Source: Rhizobium sp. C4 (GTDB taxonomy: Bacteria; Pseudomonadota; Alphaproteobacteria; Rhizobiales; Rhizobiaceae). Taken from it: a DNA stretch of 64,000 nt. Below, piece after piece: positions 26,732 through 42,051 of this stretch. Made by a program: the position numbers and the translations under genes. Below the pieces are notes generated by a model, which saw only the letters and a list, made by a program, of their open reading frames with translations, did no database searches and was not told the origin of the DNA. The stretch covers positions 62,001 to 126,000 of the forward strand of contig NZ_JAJNCX010000013.1 in the NCBI RefSeq assembly GCF_021026315.1, given 5' to 3'. Within the stretch, counting starts at the first letter, position 1. Every line of letters begins with the position of its first letter.

Positions 26732-27985
26732 GCCGAACAGCAGGCCAGCGGAGAAGACGATCGCGAAACTGTGGATGATCACGGCGGCGTAGAGGCCGAG
26801 GCCGACCAGCAGGCGCTCTGCCGGACGCATCGGGGCCAGTTCGTCGCGCATCTTGATCGTGCCGGCGCTGATCATGCTCAGCAGCGCGAAGACGGCGAGC
26901 GACACGATCAGGATTTCCTGCGGCACGCCCACTTCCCAGCCGGTGACGGCAATGACCGCCGAAATGCCGAAGCTGCCGACCATCTGCATGCCGAGCCCGG
27001 GAAAGATCCGCCGCAGCACCTGGCCGCCGTCGAACCGCGCCATTGGCAGCAGGTTGAGCAGATTGAAGCCGCCGAGGATGAGGATCATCACCAGGAGCGG
27101 CCGGTCGAGCGTGGCCGCAGCCGCGCTCTTCGCCGCCGCTTCATGGCCGACAATGGCGATCGGCACGACAAAGGCCGACATGCCGGCGCCCATCAGCGCG
27201 CAGGTCGCGGCTTCGAAATTGGAATTGTAGGGCCGCCCGCCGATCGCGATCCCGCCGAGAAGCGGCACGAAGATCATCCGCGCCGTGCGATGCCCGAAGG
27301 CGCGATAGGCCGCCATGTGCCCGAGTTCGTGCATGACGATGACGAGCGTCAGGATCGTCGACAGCACGAGTCCATTTGCCGTCAGACCGAAGAACGGCCA
27401 GAACAGCAGCGTCGACAGAACGGCAAGGAAGACCTGCATCGGCGGATGTTCGAACATCCCGACCTTCTTCGCCTCGCCCGTCTTCAGCCAGCCTTCCAGC
27501 GAGCGCATTTCCCGGCGCAGCGCAAAATAGCGGTAAACGAGGAAAGCGATGCCGCGATAGCGGTCCGTCTGCTCGACCGTAAGCTCCGTCACCCCGCCTT
27601 CGGCCCGCAGCTGCCGCCGCTCGCTGAAGGATGCCCAGACGGTGGGATCAAGCGCCGTGTCGTCGACGACCCGCGTCGAAAAGGCGAAGCGGTCTTCGCG
27701 GGAAATTTCAAGTACGCGCTCGATCGGCGCGCCCTTGCGGTCGAGGTGCTGATAGGACTGTCGGGCAAAGCGTCCAGCCGGGTCTTCGGCCCGCGAGGAC
27801 AGAAGCGACGGGTTCCAGTCGGCATGTTCGCCGAGCGGATCGATGGCCGACCAGAGATGCTCGGGCTTGGTATCGAATCGGCGGGTCATCCTGAGTGTGC
27901 GCACACCCACGGGCGCCGCCATGATCAGCCAAAGCAGGAACAGGTTGATCGCCAAAAGGATCAGCCCGGGATTGATCGTTTCCAC
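26723..27985 (-). CDS. Site-2-protease-like M50 metalloprotease with N-terminal SRPBCC-like domain
   Basis: A 420-residue membrane protein with two parts. After an N-terminal helix (residues ~8-28), residues ~32-165 look like a START/SRPBCC lipid-binding fold: [31 protein letters not shown], then [16 protein letters not shown]. The second part is a polytopic M50 protease with zinc motif HELGH (in [16 protein letters not shown]) and third-ligand motif [12 protein letters not shown]. No PDZ domain is visible. The lipid-binding-like domain fused to an intramembrane protease is unusual and hints at gating by a hydrophobic ligand (inference). Its start is about 215 bp from the divergent GMC oxidoreductase. 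Confidence 0.85.
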   Translation of the reverse strand: METINPGLILLAINLFLLWLIMAAPVGVRTLRMTRRFDTKPEHLWSAIDPLGEHADWNPSLLSSRAEDPAGRFARQSYQHLDRKGAPIERVLEISREDRFAFSTRVVDDTALDPTVWASFSERRQLRAEGGVTELTVEQTDRYRGIAFLVYRYFALRREMRSLEGWLKTGEAKKVGMFEHPPMQVFLAVLSTLLFWPFFGLTANGLVLSTILTLVIVMHELGHMAAYRAFGHRTARMIFVPLLGGIAIGGRPYNSNFEAATCALMGAGMSAFVVPIAIVGHEAAAKSAAAATLDRPLLVMILILGGFNLLNLLPMARFDGGQVLRRIFPGLGMQMVGSFGISAVIAVTGWEVGVPQEILIVSLAVFALLSMISAGTIKMRDELAPMRPAERLLVGLGLYAAVIIHSFAIVFSAGLLFGSA

Positions 27986-28199
27986 CGTCAGAACCTCGAT
28001 ACAACGCGGAGGAGAATGAAAACATTAACACACGAAAGTTAACGCTAACCTTCGGCTGACCGCAGCGCCTCTCCCGCAGCGACACAAGCGCGCAGTCCCG
28101 CCGCAAGCCCGCAAGCACCGCGTCACGCGGGCCGTGCGCACGTTGACAAGCATCGGATTCCTTGCATCTTTCTTGAAACAGGGAGCGGGGGGATATTTC

Positions 28200-29813
28200 A
28201 TGGAATTCGATTACGTGATCGTTGGCGGCGGGTCCGCCGGCTCAGTGCTGGCTGCACGCCTTTCGGAAGATGCGCGCCTCACGGTCTGCCTGCTGGAGGC
28301 GGGCGGCGAAGGGCGCGGGCTTGTCACCCGCCTGCCCTTCGGCACCATCGCCACCCTGCCCGGCAAGCCGAAGATCACCAACTGGGCCTTCGAGACGGTG
28401 CCGCAGAAGGGCCTCAACGGCCGGCGGGGCTACCAGCCGCGCGGCAAGGCGCTCGGCGGCTCCAGCGCCATCAACGCCATGCTCTATGTGCGCGGCCAGC
28501 CGGAGGACTATGACGGCTGGGCGCTGGACGGCTGCCCCGGCTGGGGCTGGCACGACATGTTGCCCTGGTTCCTGAAATCGGAAGGCAACCAGCGCGGCGC
28601 CTCGTCCCTGCATGGCGCAGACGGGCCGCTGCAGGTGTCCGAGCAGCAGACACCGCGCGGGCTGACGGAAGATTTCATCCGCGCCGCAGAGGAATGCCAG
28701 ATCCGCCGCAATGACGACTTCAACGGCCCGGAGCAGGAAGGCGTCGGTCTCTACCAGGTGACACAGTTTCACGGTGGCGCGAAGAATGGCGAGCGCTGCT
28801 CGGCCGCCGCCGCCTATCTCCACCCGGTGGTGGGCCGCCGCAACCTGAAGGTCATGACCGGCGTCGAGGCGCAGCGGGTCATCTTCGAAGGCAAGCGCGC
28901 CGTCGGCGTCCGCTACAAGGAAAACGGCACGGAACGGAATCTCAGGGCACGCCGCGAAGTCATCATCTCCTCCGGCGCCTTCGGCTCGCCGCAGCTCCTC
29001 ATGCTATCGGGCATCGGACCGGGCGCGCATCTGCAATCGCTCGGCATCGAGGTGATCAACGACCTGCCCGGCGTCGGCCAGAACCTGCAGGACCATCTCG
29101 ACTATGTGCTGCCGGTGTTCACCACCATCAAGGACACGGTCGGCATCGGCCTTGCCGGCACCGCCAAGATCATCGCCGAGGCGCTGCGCTGGCGGCGCGA
29201 CGGCACGGGCATGCTGGCGACGCCCTTTGCCGAGGGCGGCGCCTTCATCAAGTCCTCGCCCGATGTCGACCGCCCCGACCTGCAGCTGCATTTCGTGCTC
29301 GGCATCCTCGATGATCACGCCCGCAAGCTGCATCCCGGCTACGGCTATTCCATCCATGTCTGCGTGCTGCGACCGAAAAGCCGTGGCGAGGTGAAGCTCG
29401 CAAGCCGCGATGCAGCCGCCGCGCCGCTGATTGACCCGAACTACCTCGCCGACCCGCGCGATGCGGAGCTGATGCTGAAGGGCGTCAAGCGCGTCCGTGC
29501 GATTGCGGAAGCCCCCGCGCTTGCCCGCCACTTCAAGCGCGAACTCTTCCCGCTGAAGACAGGCAGCGATGAAGAGCTGATGGAGCATGTCCGCGCCCGC
29601 GCCGACACGATCTATCACCCCGTCGGCACCTGCCGCATGGGCAACGGACCGATGGCCGTGGTCGATACCAGCCTGAAGGTGCGCGGGCTCGACGGGCTGC
29701 GCGTCATCGACGCCTCGATCATGCCGAACCTCATCAGCGGCAACACCAATGCGCCGACAATCGCAATTGCCGAACGCATGGCCGTCGAGATCGCGGCGGC
29801 GGGCCGGGGATGA
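28200..29813 (+). CDS. GMC family FAD-dependent oxidoreductase (choline/alcohol dehydrogenase-like)
   Basis: A 537-residue flavoenzyme. The N terminus has the FAD-binding FDYVIVGGGSAGSVLAARLSE, then the GMC signature GYQPRGKALGGSSAINAMLYVRG and the second signature GAFGSPQLLMLSGIG. The C terminus carries the catalytic His region YHPVGTCRMG and SGNTNAPTIAIAERM. The family oxidises alcohols, choline or similar donors to aldehydes. Position beside the glutathione-dependent formaldehyde dehydrogenase gene (94 bp downstream) suggests an alcohol donor and aldehyde clearance by the neighbour, but this is inference. The ATG at 28200 follows a GGAGCGGGGGG tract. Confidence 0.93.
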   Translation: MEFDYVIVGGGSAGSVLAARLSEDARLTVCLLEAGGEGRGLVTRLPFGTIATLPGKPKITNWAFETVPQKGLNGRRGYQPRGKALGGSSAINAMLYVRGQPEDYDGWALDGCPGWGWHDMLPWFLKSEGNQRGASSLHGADGPLQVSEQQTPRGLTEDFIRAAEECQIRRNDDFNGPEQEGVGLYQVTQFHGGAKNGERCSAAAAYLHPVVGRRNLKVMTGVEAQRVIFEGKRAVGVRYKENGTERNLRARREVIISSGAFGSPQLLMLSGIGPGAHLQSLGIEVINDLPGVGQNLQDHLDYVLPVFTTIKDTVGIGLAGTAKIIAEALRWRRDGTGMLATPFAEGGAFIKSSPDVDRPDLQLHFVLGILDDHARKLHPGYGYSIHVCVLRPKSRGEVKLASRDAAAAPLIDPNYLADPRDAELMLKGVKRVRAIAEAPALARHFKRELFPLKTGSDEELMEHVRARADTIYHPVGTCRMGNGPMAVVDTSLKVRGLDGLRVIDASIMPNLISGNTNAPTIAIAERMAVEIAAAGRG

Positions 29814-29907
29814 TTTATGCCGCGGCGGGGCTTGAGCAGGAGCTGCAAGCCATGCCAAAACGTCCGCATCGACATTTGATTTATAAGCGAAATCGGAAGG
29901 AAGCCCC

Positions 29908-31035
29908 ATGGATGTCCGCGCAGCCGTCGCCGTTCAGGCCGGAAAACCACTTGAGATCATGACCGTGCAGCTGGAAGGGCCGAAAGCCGGTGAAGTCCTG
30001 GTCGAGATCAAGGCGACGGGTATCTGCCACACGGATGATTTCACGCTGTCTGGCGCCGACCCCGAAGGTCTGTTTCCGGCCATTCTGGGCCATGAGGGCG
30101 CCGGCATCGTTGTGGATGTGGGCCCCGGCGTGACCTCGCTGAAGAAGGGCGACCACGTCATTCCGCTCTACACGCCGGAATGCCGCGAGTGCTATTCGTG
30201 CACCTCGCGCAAGACCAACCTCTGCACCTCGATCCGTTCGACCCAGGGTCAAGGCGTAATGCCGGACGGCACGAGCCGCTTCTCGATCGGCAAGGACAAG
30301 ATCCACCATTACATGGGCTGCTCGACCTTCGCGAATTTCACCGTTCTGCCGGAAATTGCACTGGCCAAGATCAACCCCGATGCGCCCTTCGACAAGGTCT
30401 GTTACATCGGCTGCGGCGTCACGACGGGTATCGGCGCCGTCATCAACACGGCCAAGGTCGAGATCGGCTCGACCGCGATTGTCTTCGGCCTCGGCGGCAT
30501 CGGGTTGAACGTGCTGCAGGGTCTGCGGCTTGCCGGCGCAGACATGATCATCGGCGTGGACATCAACCCGGATCGCAAGGCCTGGGGCGAAAAGTTCGGC
30601 ATGACGCATTTCGTCAACCCGAAGGACGTCGGCGACGACATCGTGCCCTACCTCGTCAACATGACCAAGCGCCATGGCGACCTGATTGGCGGTGCGGATT
30701 ATACGTTTGACTGCACGGGCAACACCAAGGTCATGCGCCAGGCGCTCGAAGCATCCCATCGCGGCTGGGGCAAGTCGGTCATCATCGGTGTTGCCGGCGC
30801 CGGTCAGGAAATTTCGACACGTCCTTTCCAGCTGGTCACCGGCCGCAACTGGATGGGCACGGCCTTTGGCGGTGCGCGCGGCCGCACGGACGTGCCGAAG
30901 ATCGTGGAATGGTACATGGAAGGCAAGATCCAGATCGACCCGATGATCACCCACACGATGCCTCTGGAAGACATCAACCACGGCTTCGAGCTGATGCACA
31001 AGGGCGAGAGCATTCGCGGCGTCGTGCTTTATTGA
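29908..31035 (+). CDS. frmA: S-(hydroxymethyl)glutathione dehydrogenase / class III alcohol dehydrogenase
   Basis: A 375-residue zinc-dependent dehydrogenase that oxidises the glutathione adduct of formaldehyde (also active as GSNO reductase). Catalytic zinc ligands are seen in [17 protein letters not shown] and [13 protein letters not shown]. Four structural zinc Cys occur in [18 protein letters not shown]. The NAD-binding Rossmann loop is [13 protein letters not shown]. Length and motifs match AdhC/FrmA closely. S-formylglutathione hydrolase, the usual partner, is absent; a GNAT gene follows after 2 bp. GGAAGGAAGCCCC precedes the ATG. Confidence 0.96.
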   Translation: MDVRAAVAVQAGKPLEIMTVQLEGPKAGEVLVEIKATGICHTDDFTLSGADPEGLFPAILGHEGAGIVVDVGPGVTSLKKGDHVIPLYTPECRECYSCTSRKTNLCTSIRSTQGQGVMPDGTSRFSIGKDKIHHYMGCSTFANFTVLPEIALAKINPDAPFDKVCYIGCGVTTGIGAVINTAKVEIGSTAIVFGLGGIGLNVLQGLRLAGADMIIGVDINPDRKAWGEKFGMTHFVNPKDVGDDIVPYLVNMTKRHGDLIGGADYTFDCTGNTKVMRQALEASHRGWGKSVIIGVAGAGQEISTRPFQLVTGRNWMGTAFGGARGRTDVPKIVEWYMEGKIQIDPMITHTMPLEDINHGFELMHKGESIRGVVLY

Positions 31036-31037
31036 CC

Positions 31038-31490
31038 ATGGCCGCGCCTTACAAGCTCGATGTGCGGAAGATGGAAGAATTTTCCGCCGTCGATCTCTAT
31101 GAAATGCTGAAGCTGCGCGTCGACGTCTTCGTCGTCGAGCAGCACTGCCCCTATCCGGAACTCGACGGCAACGACAAGGACTGCCTGCATCTGCGGTTAC
31201 TGATGGATGGGGAATTGTTGGCCTGTGCAAGGCTCTGGCGTCCGACACCGGAGCATCATACGCGGATCGGACGCGTGGCGGTCTCACCGCACCATCGCGG
31301 CAGACGGCTCGGCGAAGCCTTGATGCGCGAGGCGATTTCAGAGCTGAAGAAGCGCCATCCCGGCGAACCGATCGAGATCTCGGCGCAGAGCCATCTGCAG
31401 AAATTCTACGGATCGCTAGGCTTCAAGGTGATCTCAAACGAATATATTGAAGACGGCATCCCGCATGTGGATATGCTGAAAAACGCCTGA
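31038..31490 (+). CDS. GNAT family N-acetyltransferase, ElaA-like
   Basis: A 150-residue acetyltransferase. The ElaA pattern is clear: LYEMLKLRVDVFVVEQHCPYPELDGNDKDCLHL near the N terminus, the acetyl-CoA binding motif IGRVAVSPHHRGRRLGEALM near residue 80, and AQSHLQKFYGSLGF. The natural acceptor is not known. It starts 2 bp after the frmA stop and must be co-transcribed with it. The unit ends at the strong terminator 31537-31575. Confidence 0.92.
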   Translation: MAAPYKLDVRKMEEFSAVDLYEMLKLRVDVFVVEQHCPYPELDGNDKDCLHLRLLMDGELLACARLWRPTPEHHTRIGRVAVSPHHRGRRLGEALMREAISELKKRHPGEPIEISAQSHLQKFYGSLGFKVISNEYIEDGIPHVDMLKNA

Positions 31491-31536
31491 GCGACGAAAG
31501 GCGGGGATACAGCTTCGCCTTCATGGACAGAAATGC

Positions 31537-31575
31537 AAAAAGCCCGCGAAACCATCAGGTTTCGCGGGCTTTTTT
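31537..31575. terminator. Strong bidirectional terminator
   Basis: A 17-bp stem AAAAAGCCCGCGAAACC / GGTTTCGCGGGCTTTTT with loop ATCA separates the acetyltransferase from the convergent alaS; both strands have A/T-rich ends. Confidence 0.95.
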
Positions 31576-31592
31576 GATTCTATTCCGTTACG

Positions 31593-34253
<2,661 letters not shown>

Positions 34254-34381
34254 GGGAGCCCTTCAACATTTTCGACTTCAAACCGCATGCGGTCCACCCC
34301 CGCAAGAGCCGGGGAAACAAGCGCTTTTATAACCCGCTCGTCCAACTGTCCAGACTTGAGGATCACGGGAAATAATCAAAT

Positions 34382-34416
34382 AAAAACCGGCCGCATCGCA
34401 TCACGACACGGCCGGC
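34382..34416 (-). terminator. Terminator after recA
   Basis: Stem CCGGCCG (34387-34393) pairs with CGGCCGG (34409-34415) around a 15-base loop; the minus strand continues into TTTTTA. It lies 30 bp past the recA stop. Confidence 0.75.
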
Positions 34417-34446
34417 TTCAAAAACATCGTCCCGAAGGACTGGATA

Positions 34447-35535
34447 TTACATGTCGGCAGCCATGTCGCCGTCTTCGCCTTCCGGACCGCCCTTGTCGAG
34501 CAGCTGGTCGGCGAGAAGGCCGGCGTTCTGGCGCAGCGCCATCTCGATCTCGTTGGCAAGCGCCGGATTGTCGCGCAGGCACTGCTTGGCGTTTTCACGG
34601 CCCTGGCCGAGACGCTGGCTGTTATAGGAGAACCAGGCACCCGACTTCTCGACGATTCCGGCCTTGACGCCGAGATCGACCAGTTCGCCGGTCTTGGAGA
34701 CGCCTTCGCCATACATGATGTCGAATTCGACCTGCTTGAAGGGCGGTGCCATCTTGTTCTTGACGACCTTGACGCGCGTCTGGTTGCCGACAACCTCTTC
34801 GCGATCCTTCACCGCGCCGATGCGGCGGATGTCGAGACGAACCGACGCGTAGAACTTCAGCGCGTTACCGCCCGTCGTCGTTTCCGGCGAGCCGAACATG
34901 ACGCCGATCTTCATGCGGATCTGGTTGATGAAGATGACCATGCAGTTCGACCGCGAGATCGAGGCGGTCAGCTTGCGCAGCGCCTGGCTCATCAGGCGGG
35001 CCTGCATGCCCGGCAGGCTGTCGCCCATTTCGCCTTCGATTTCGGCGCGCGGCGTCAGGGCCGCCACCGAGTCGATGACGAGGACGTCGATGGCCCCGGA
35101 ACGCACAAGCGTGTCGGTGATTTCCAGCGCCTGTTCGCCCGTGTCCGGCTGCGAGATCAGCAGGTTCTGCAGGTCTACACCGAGCTTGCGGGCATAGACC
35201 GGGTCGAGCGCATGTTCGGCGTCGACGAAGGCGCAGATACCGCCCTTCTTCTGGGCTTCCGCAATCGTCTGCAGAGCCAGGGTCGTCTTGCCCGAGCTTT
35301 CAGGACCATAGATCTCGATAATGCGGCCCTTCGGCAGACCGCCGACGCCCAATGCAATATCGAGCCCCAAAGACCCTGTCGAAACAGTCTCGATCTCAAC
35401 GATATTCTCGTTCGAGCCGAGCTTCATGATGGAGCCCTTGCCGAACGAACGCTCGATCTGTGAAAGTGCGGCTTCAAGAGCCTTGCTTTTATCCACCGAT
35501 TTGTCCTCTACCAGCCGCAAAGAATTCTGTGCCAT
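34447..35535 (-). CDS. recA: Recombinase A
   Basis: A full-length 362-residue RecA: Walker [13 protein letters not shown] near residue 74, Walker B region [23 protein letters not shown]1/L2 loops ([33 protein letters not shown]) and an acidic C terminus. It drives homologous pairing and LexA self-cleavage. A LexA-type box lies 59 bp upstream (35594-35608), so SOS induction is expected. Confidence 0.98.
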   Translation of the reverse strand: MAQNSLRLVEDKSVDKSKALEAALSQIERSFGKGSIMKLGSNENIVEIETVSTGSLGLDIALGVGGLPKGRIIEIYGPESSGKTTLALQTIAEAQKKGGICAFVDAEHALDPVYARKLGVDLQNLLISQPDTGEQALEITDTLVRSGAIDVLVIDSVAALTPRAEIEGEMGDSLPGMQARLMSQALRKLTASISRSNCMVIFINQIRMKIGVMFGSPETTTGGNALKFYASVRLDIRRIGAVKDREEVVGNQTRVKVVKNKMAPPFKQVEFDIMYGEGVSKTGELVDLGVKAGIVEKSGAWFSYNSQRLGQGRENAKQCLRDNPALANEIEMALRQNAGLLADQLLDKGGPEGEDGDMAADM

Positions 35536-35593
35536 GGCTCCACCTTTAGGTTATTGAAGCAGCCTGGGCAACAGCGCCGCCGATGCCGATTTT

Positions 35594-35608
35594 GTACATG
35601 ATATGTTC
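35594..35608 (-). promoter_or_regulatory. LexA (SOS) box of recA
   Basis: In the recA direction the site reads GAACATATCATGTAC, one base from the alphaproteobacterial direct-repeat SOS box GAAC-N7-GAAC. It lies 59 bp before the recA start. Confidence 0.75.
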
Positions 35609-35760
35609 TCATTTCGCAAGAGCCATTCAAGCAATTGAGAAAAATGAGGAAATTGACGCGTGTTCACATTATGTTTCAGCTGTGAATTCAAGCACTTCAG
35701 ATTGACCGGGCCGGCCTCGCCCTCCCCGGTTTCCAGCTTTGATTCGGAAAGGACAGTGCA

Positions 35761-36705
35761 ATGAGCGGAGCCCGAATCGTCGTCATCGGCGGCGCCCATG
35801 TCGATCGCCGCGGCCGCATCTTCGGCACCACAAGGCCGGGCGCGTCCAATCCCGGCGAATGGTTCGAGGAGGCCGGCGGCGGCGGCTTCAATGCGGCACG
35901 CGCGCTTTCGCTGCTTGGCCATGACGTGACGATGGTCAGCGTCGCCGGCGGCGATTCGGGCGCATCCCTTGTCGAGGCCGCGGCAGCGCGCACGGGCGTG
36001 AAGCTCAACGGCTTCACCTTTCTCGACCGCCAGACGCCAAGCTACACGGCCATCCTGGAGGCCGACGGCAATCTGGTGATCGCGCTCGCCGACATGGCGC
36101 TCTACGACCTGATGACCGCGCGGCGGCTGAAGGTGAACTGGCTGCGCGAGACGCTGGAAAACGCCGATTTCATTCTCTGCGACGCCAATCTGCCGGCCGA
36201 GACGATCACGATGCTGACGGCGGATGCCAGCGCCCGCGCGATCCCGATAGGCGCGATCGGCATTTCGCCCGCCAAGATCGTGCGCCTGGCGCCCTCGCTT
36301 TCCGCACTCGATTTCGTCTTCATGAACGAGGCGGAGGCGCGCGTGCTGGCAGGCTCGGACAGCGAGGCGCAGGACTGGCCGAAGCGCCTTGCCGAACGCG
36401 GCCTCAAGGGTGGCGCGATCACCCGCGGCATGAAGCCGGCCGTCCTCTGGCGCGATGGGGCTGCCGTCGAGCTCGCCCCGCCGGCGGTGGAGACGATCGG
36501 CGATGTCACCGGCGCGGGCGATGCCTTCGCGGCGGGTGCGATCGACGCCTTTTTGGCCGGAGGCCAGAATTCCGATATGATACGGCAGGCAACGGCCCTC
36601 GCCCGGCTGACGGTTCTGTCACCGCTCGCCGTGGCAGAAAATGTAAACCGTCAATCGCTTTCTGAAATGCTGGCTCTTGTGCCGCAGCCGGAAATGCTGG
36701 ATTGA
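35761..36705 (+). CDS. psuK: PfkB family kinase, probable pseudouridine kinase
   Basis: A 314-residue ribokinase-fold enzyme. The N-terminal glycine motif (GGGGFNAARALSLLGHDVTMVSVAG) and the C-terminal PfkB signature with catalytic Asp, DVTGAGDAFAAGAIDAFLAGG, are both present. The substrate is assigned from context: psuG starts 26 bp downstream, and kinase plus glycosidase form the pseudouridine breakdown pathway. AAAGGA lies upstream of the ATG. Confidence 0.9.
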   Translation: MSGARIVVIGGAHVDRRGRIFGTTRPGASNPGEWFEEAGGGGFNAARALSLLGHDVTMVSVAGGDSGASLVEAAAARTGVKLNGFTFLDRQTPSYTAILEADGNLVIALADMALYDLMTARRLKVNWLRETLENADFILCDANLPAETITMLTADASARAIPIGAIGISPAKIVRLAPSLSALDFVFMNEAEARVLAGSDSEAQDWPKRLAERGLKGGAITRGMKPAVLWRDGAAVELAPPAVETIGDVTGAGDAFAAGAIDAFLAGGQNSDMIRQATALARLTVLSPLAVAENVNRQSLSEMLALVPQPEMLD

Positions 36706-36731
36706 AACGGTACGAACCAAGGAATAGACCC

Positions 36732-37661
36732 ATGAATACGAACAGTAATCCGGCGGCCAACGTCGTTTTTGCCCAGGAAGTTGCAGACGCCAAGGCGCGC
36801 GGCGCGGCGATCGTGGCGCTGGAATCGACCATCATCACCCACGGCATGCCCTATCCCGGCAATCTGGAGATGGCCCGGAGCGTCGAGGCGATCATCCGCG
36901 AGGCGGGTGCGGTTCCGGCGACCATCGCCGTGATCGACGGCACGCTGCATATCGGCCTTGAGGCTGACCAGCTGGAAACGCTGGCGCAGACCAAGGGCGC
37001 CATGAAGCTCTCGCGCGCCGACTTCGCCTTCGCGATTGCCGAGCGCCGCACGGGCGCAACCACGGTTGCCGCGACCATGATCGCCGCCGCCCGCGCCGGC
37101 ATCTCGGTTTTCGCCACCGGCGGCATCGGCGGCGTACACCGCGGCGCCGAGCAGAGCTTCGACATTTCCGCCGACCTTGAGGAACTGTCGCGCACCTCCG
37201 TCATCGTGGTTTCGGCGGGCGCCAAGGCGATCCTCGACGTGCCGAAGACGCTGGAAGTGCTGGAAACCAAGGGCGTTCCGGTCGTCACCTACGGCCAGGA
37301 CGAATTCCCGGCCTTCTGGTCGCGCTCCTCGGGACTCAAGAGCCCGCTGTCGCTCCACAGCGCCTCGGCCATCGCCAGCTTCCAGAAGACGCGCACGGAA
37401 TTCGGCATCCATGGCGGCATGCTGATTGCCAATCCGGTGCCGGAGGCAGACGAAATCGCCCGCGACGAGATGGAAATCTATATCGGTCGGGCGCTGGCCG
37501 ATGCGGAATCGGACAACATCCAGGGCAAGGCCGTCACGCCCTACCTTCTCGACGCCATCTTCCGCATCACCGAAGGCCGCAGCCTCAAGACGAATATTGC
37601 GCTTGTCGAGAACAATGCGCGTCTGGCTGCAGAAATCGCGGTTGCGCTGACGGTTGCCTGA
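36732..37661 (+). CDS. psuG: Pseudouridine-5'-phosphate glycosidase
   Basis: A 309-residue enzyme that splits pseudouridine 5'-phosphate into uracil and ribose 5-phosphate. Recognised blocks are VALESTIITHGMPYPGNLEMA, GTTVAATMIAAARAGISVFATGGIGGVHRGAEQSFDISADL (with catalytic Lys in VSAGAKAILDVPKTLE), and the metal-binding GYGQDEFPAFW-type segment. AAGGA is 8 bases before the ATG at 36732. With psuK it salvages the modified base from degraded RNA. The unit ends at terminator 37694-37722. Confidence 0.96.
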   Translation: MNTNSNPAANVVFAQEVADAKARGAAIVALESTIITHGMPYPGNLEMARSVEAIIREAGAVPATIAVIDGTLHIGLEADQLETLAQTKGAMKLSRADFAFAIAERRTGATTVAATMIAAARAGISVFATGGIGGVHRGAEQSFDISADLEELSRTSVIVVSAGAKAILDVPKTLEVLETKGVPVVTYGQDEFPAFWSRSSGLKSPLSLHSASAIASFQKTRTEFGIHGGMLIANPVPEADEIARDEMEIYIGRALADAESDNIQGKAVTPYLLDAIFRITEGRSLKTNIALVENNARLAAEIAVALTVA

Positions 37662-37693
37662 CGCTTCGATCGTCCAACGATCCTGATCGAATC

Positions 37694-37722
37694 AGAAAGG
37701 CCCGGTCATGCCGGGCCTTTCT
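37694..37722. terminator. Bidirectional terminator between psuG and exoR
   Basis: A perfect 12-bp stem AGAAAGGCCCGG/CCGGGCCTTTCT with loop TCATG lies between convergent genes. Confidence 0.9.
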
Positions 37723-37746
37723 GCATTCATGCCGATGATCGTTGGT

Positions 37747-38550
37747 TCAGTTCGCCGAAACAAAGGCGATGGACTGGGCCATTTCGGTGGCGCTGCGGCG
37801 CTGGTCTTCGGTTGCGATCGAGAAGGCCTGCTCCTGCAGGTCCTGCACCCAGACCTTGTCGTCGCCCTGACAATGATCGAGCGCCGCCGTCAGATAGGCG
37901 AGCCCGCGCACCGTCTGGCCCTGCTGGAACAGCAGGCTGCCGAACAGCGCCGTCGCGCCGACATGGCCCTTCTTGCGGGCATGGTTCAGCCACTTCATCG
38001 CTTCCAGCGGATCGGGCTTGCCGCCCTGGCCGGAGAGAATCATCTTGGCAAGCTGGAACTGCGCTTCCGAAACACCAAAGGTGGAGGCCACCTGGAAATA
38101 AAGCTGGCGCGCTTCCGAAGGATCGGCCTTTACGGGGCTGCCGGGAATGCCGTTCAGGTAATAATGGGCAAGCGCCATCAGCGCGTTGATGAAATAGCCG
38201 GTGTCGGCGGAGCCGGGCTCGATGCCCTTGCCGGCGATGTCGCTATACATCTTGAAGGCTTCGAAATCGTCGCGCGCCACGCCGTCGCCATCGGCATACA
38301 TGTTGGCCAGCGCCCAGCGCGAACCAGTATGGCCCTTCTGCGCCGCGTAGCGATAGGCCTCGACAGCCTCGGTTTTCTGGCCGGCCTTGTAGGCCTTGAA
38401 GCCGAACTTGAAGAGATCGAAGGGGCCGGAATCCTTGCTGACGCCCGAATTCGGATCGAACGCATAGCACGGCTTCAGGGGCATGATAGACAAGGCAGCA
38501 AACAGACCGGCCGCGGCCGGCGTTGCGAACCTCAACGCTGTCTTCACCAT
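37747..38550 (-). CDS. exoR: ExoR, periplasmic Sel1-repeat regulator
   Basis: A 267-residue periplasmic protein, the length of known ExoR. The signal peptide ends at CYA before FDPNSGVSKDSG. Sel1-like repeats follow (GPFDLFKFGFKAYKAGQKTEAVEAYRYAAQKGHTGSRWALANMYADGDG; SEARQLYFQVASTFGVSEAQFQLAKMIL; WLNHARKKGHVGATALFG). In Rhizobiaceae ExoR binds the sensor ExoS/ChvG and holds the ExoS-ChvI system off until ExoR is degraded, controlling exopolysaccharide, motility and host entry. The sensor and regulator genes are not in this window. The ATG at 38550 gives a normal signal peptide; ATG 38562 sits directly on the GGGAG. Confidence 0.9.
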   Translation of the reverse strand: MVKTALRFATPAAAGLFAALSIMPLKPCYAFDPNSGVSKDSGPFDLFKFGFKAYKAGQKTEAVEAYRYAAQKGHTGSRWALANMYADGDGVARDDFEAFKMYSDIAGKGIEPGSADTGYFINALMALAHYYLNGIPGSPVKADPSEARQLYFQVASTFGVSEAQFQLAKMILSGQGGKPDPLEAMKWLNHARKKGHVGATALFGSLLFQQGQTVRGLAYLTAALDHCQGDDKVWVQDLQEQAFSIATEDQRRSATEMAQSIAFVSAN

Positions 38551-38994
38551 GATGTCACGCATCTCCCGTCCCGCACATGCGCTTGTCGCCGGCAATCCGC
38601 AAATCCCCTTTCGAGAGGACGCGAAAATCCATCCCAGGCACGCGTCCGGAAAAGACCTTTCGGTTCTCCCATCGCGCGCCCATCGGCATCAAACTCAAAA
38701 CTGCGGCCTGGTTCATAATGTCCTTGAGGCGCACCTTCCGCATCGTCCCTCCCGCTGACCTTGCGGGATTGAGGCCAATGCGCCTGTCACATCCAGAGCG
38801 CCCTTTGCTAGTTTTAAGGGTGCTCCTGCTTTGTGGCGGGAAATGGACAAATTGTAAGGTGTGAGCCCCGGCGACGATTGATCTTGTAAAAGATGTTGCT
38901 GAATCGTCACATTTTCCGACAGATCCGCCGGATAAATCAAACCCGGCGCGACAAAGTCACGCCGGGTTAAGTCTTTATTAACCTTAAGAAATCC
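38551..38994. other. Non-coding gap between exoR and valS
   Basis: This gap of about 440 bp holds the upstream region of exoR and, at its far end, the valS terminator. The short minus-strand frame at 38555-38743 has no recognisable features. No operator or RNA motif stands out. Confidence 0.6.
38940..38968 (-). terminator. Terminator after valS
   Basis: Stem AACCCGGCG / CGCCGGGTT (38940-38948 and 38960-38968) continues on the minus strand into TTTGATTT, 27 bp past the valS stop. Confidence 0.85.
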
Positions 38995-41841
<2,847 letters not shown>

Positions 41842-41903
41842 GGCAGGTCAGCTTCTTCATGAGTTATGCATGCGGCTTGTAAACCGGATGCACATCATGA
41901 AGT

Positions 41904-42045
41904 CAACAAAAAAGCCATTCCGTGACGAAGCACGGAATGGCTATCCGACAAGCATTGTCCCACCCCTCCAGAAGGCGTCTTTTCGTCCGGGGTCAACAGG
42001 ACGACGACACGGACAACGGACCGTCGGTAATCGATCTTCTTGTCG
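41904..42045 (-). ncRNA. Candidate small RNA upstream of valS
   Basis: A good promoter (TTGGCG, 18 bases, TATAGT; complement of 42052-42081) faces an intrinsic terminator about 100-140 bases away. That terminator has a 12-bp stem AGCCATTCCGTG/CACGGAATGGCT (41913-41942) and TTTTTTG on the minus strand. No gene with a credible product lies between. The RNA would be about 140 bases and contains GGAGGGGTGGGA, with an ATG-led 4-codon frame after it. The CBS gene upstream reads in the same direction, so this could instead be its 3' tail. Confidence 0.5.
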
Positions 42046-42051
42046 GCGCAG

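Noticed and set aside
38555-38743. 62-codon frame upstream of exoR
   Set aside because: No ribosome site or family features; it overlaps the exoR upstream region.
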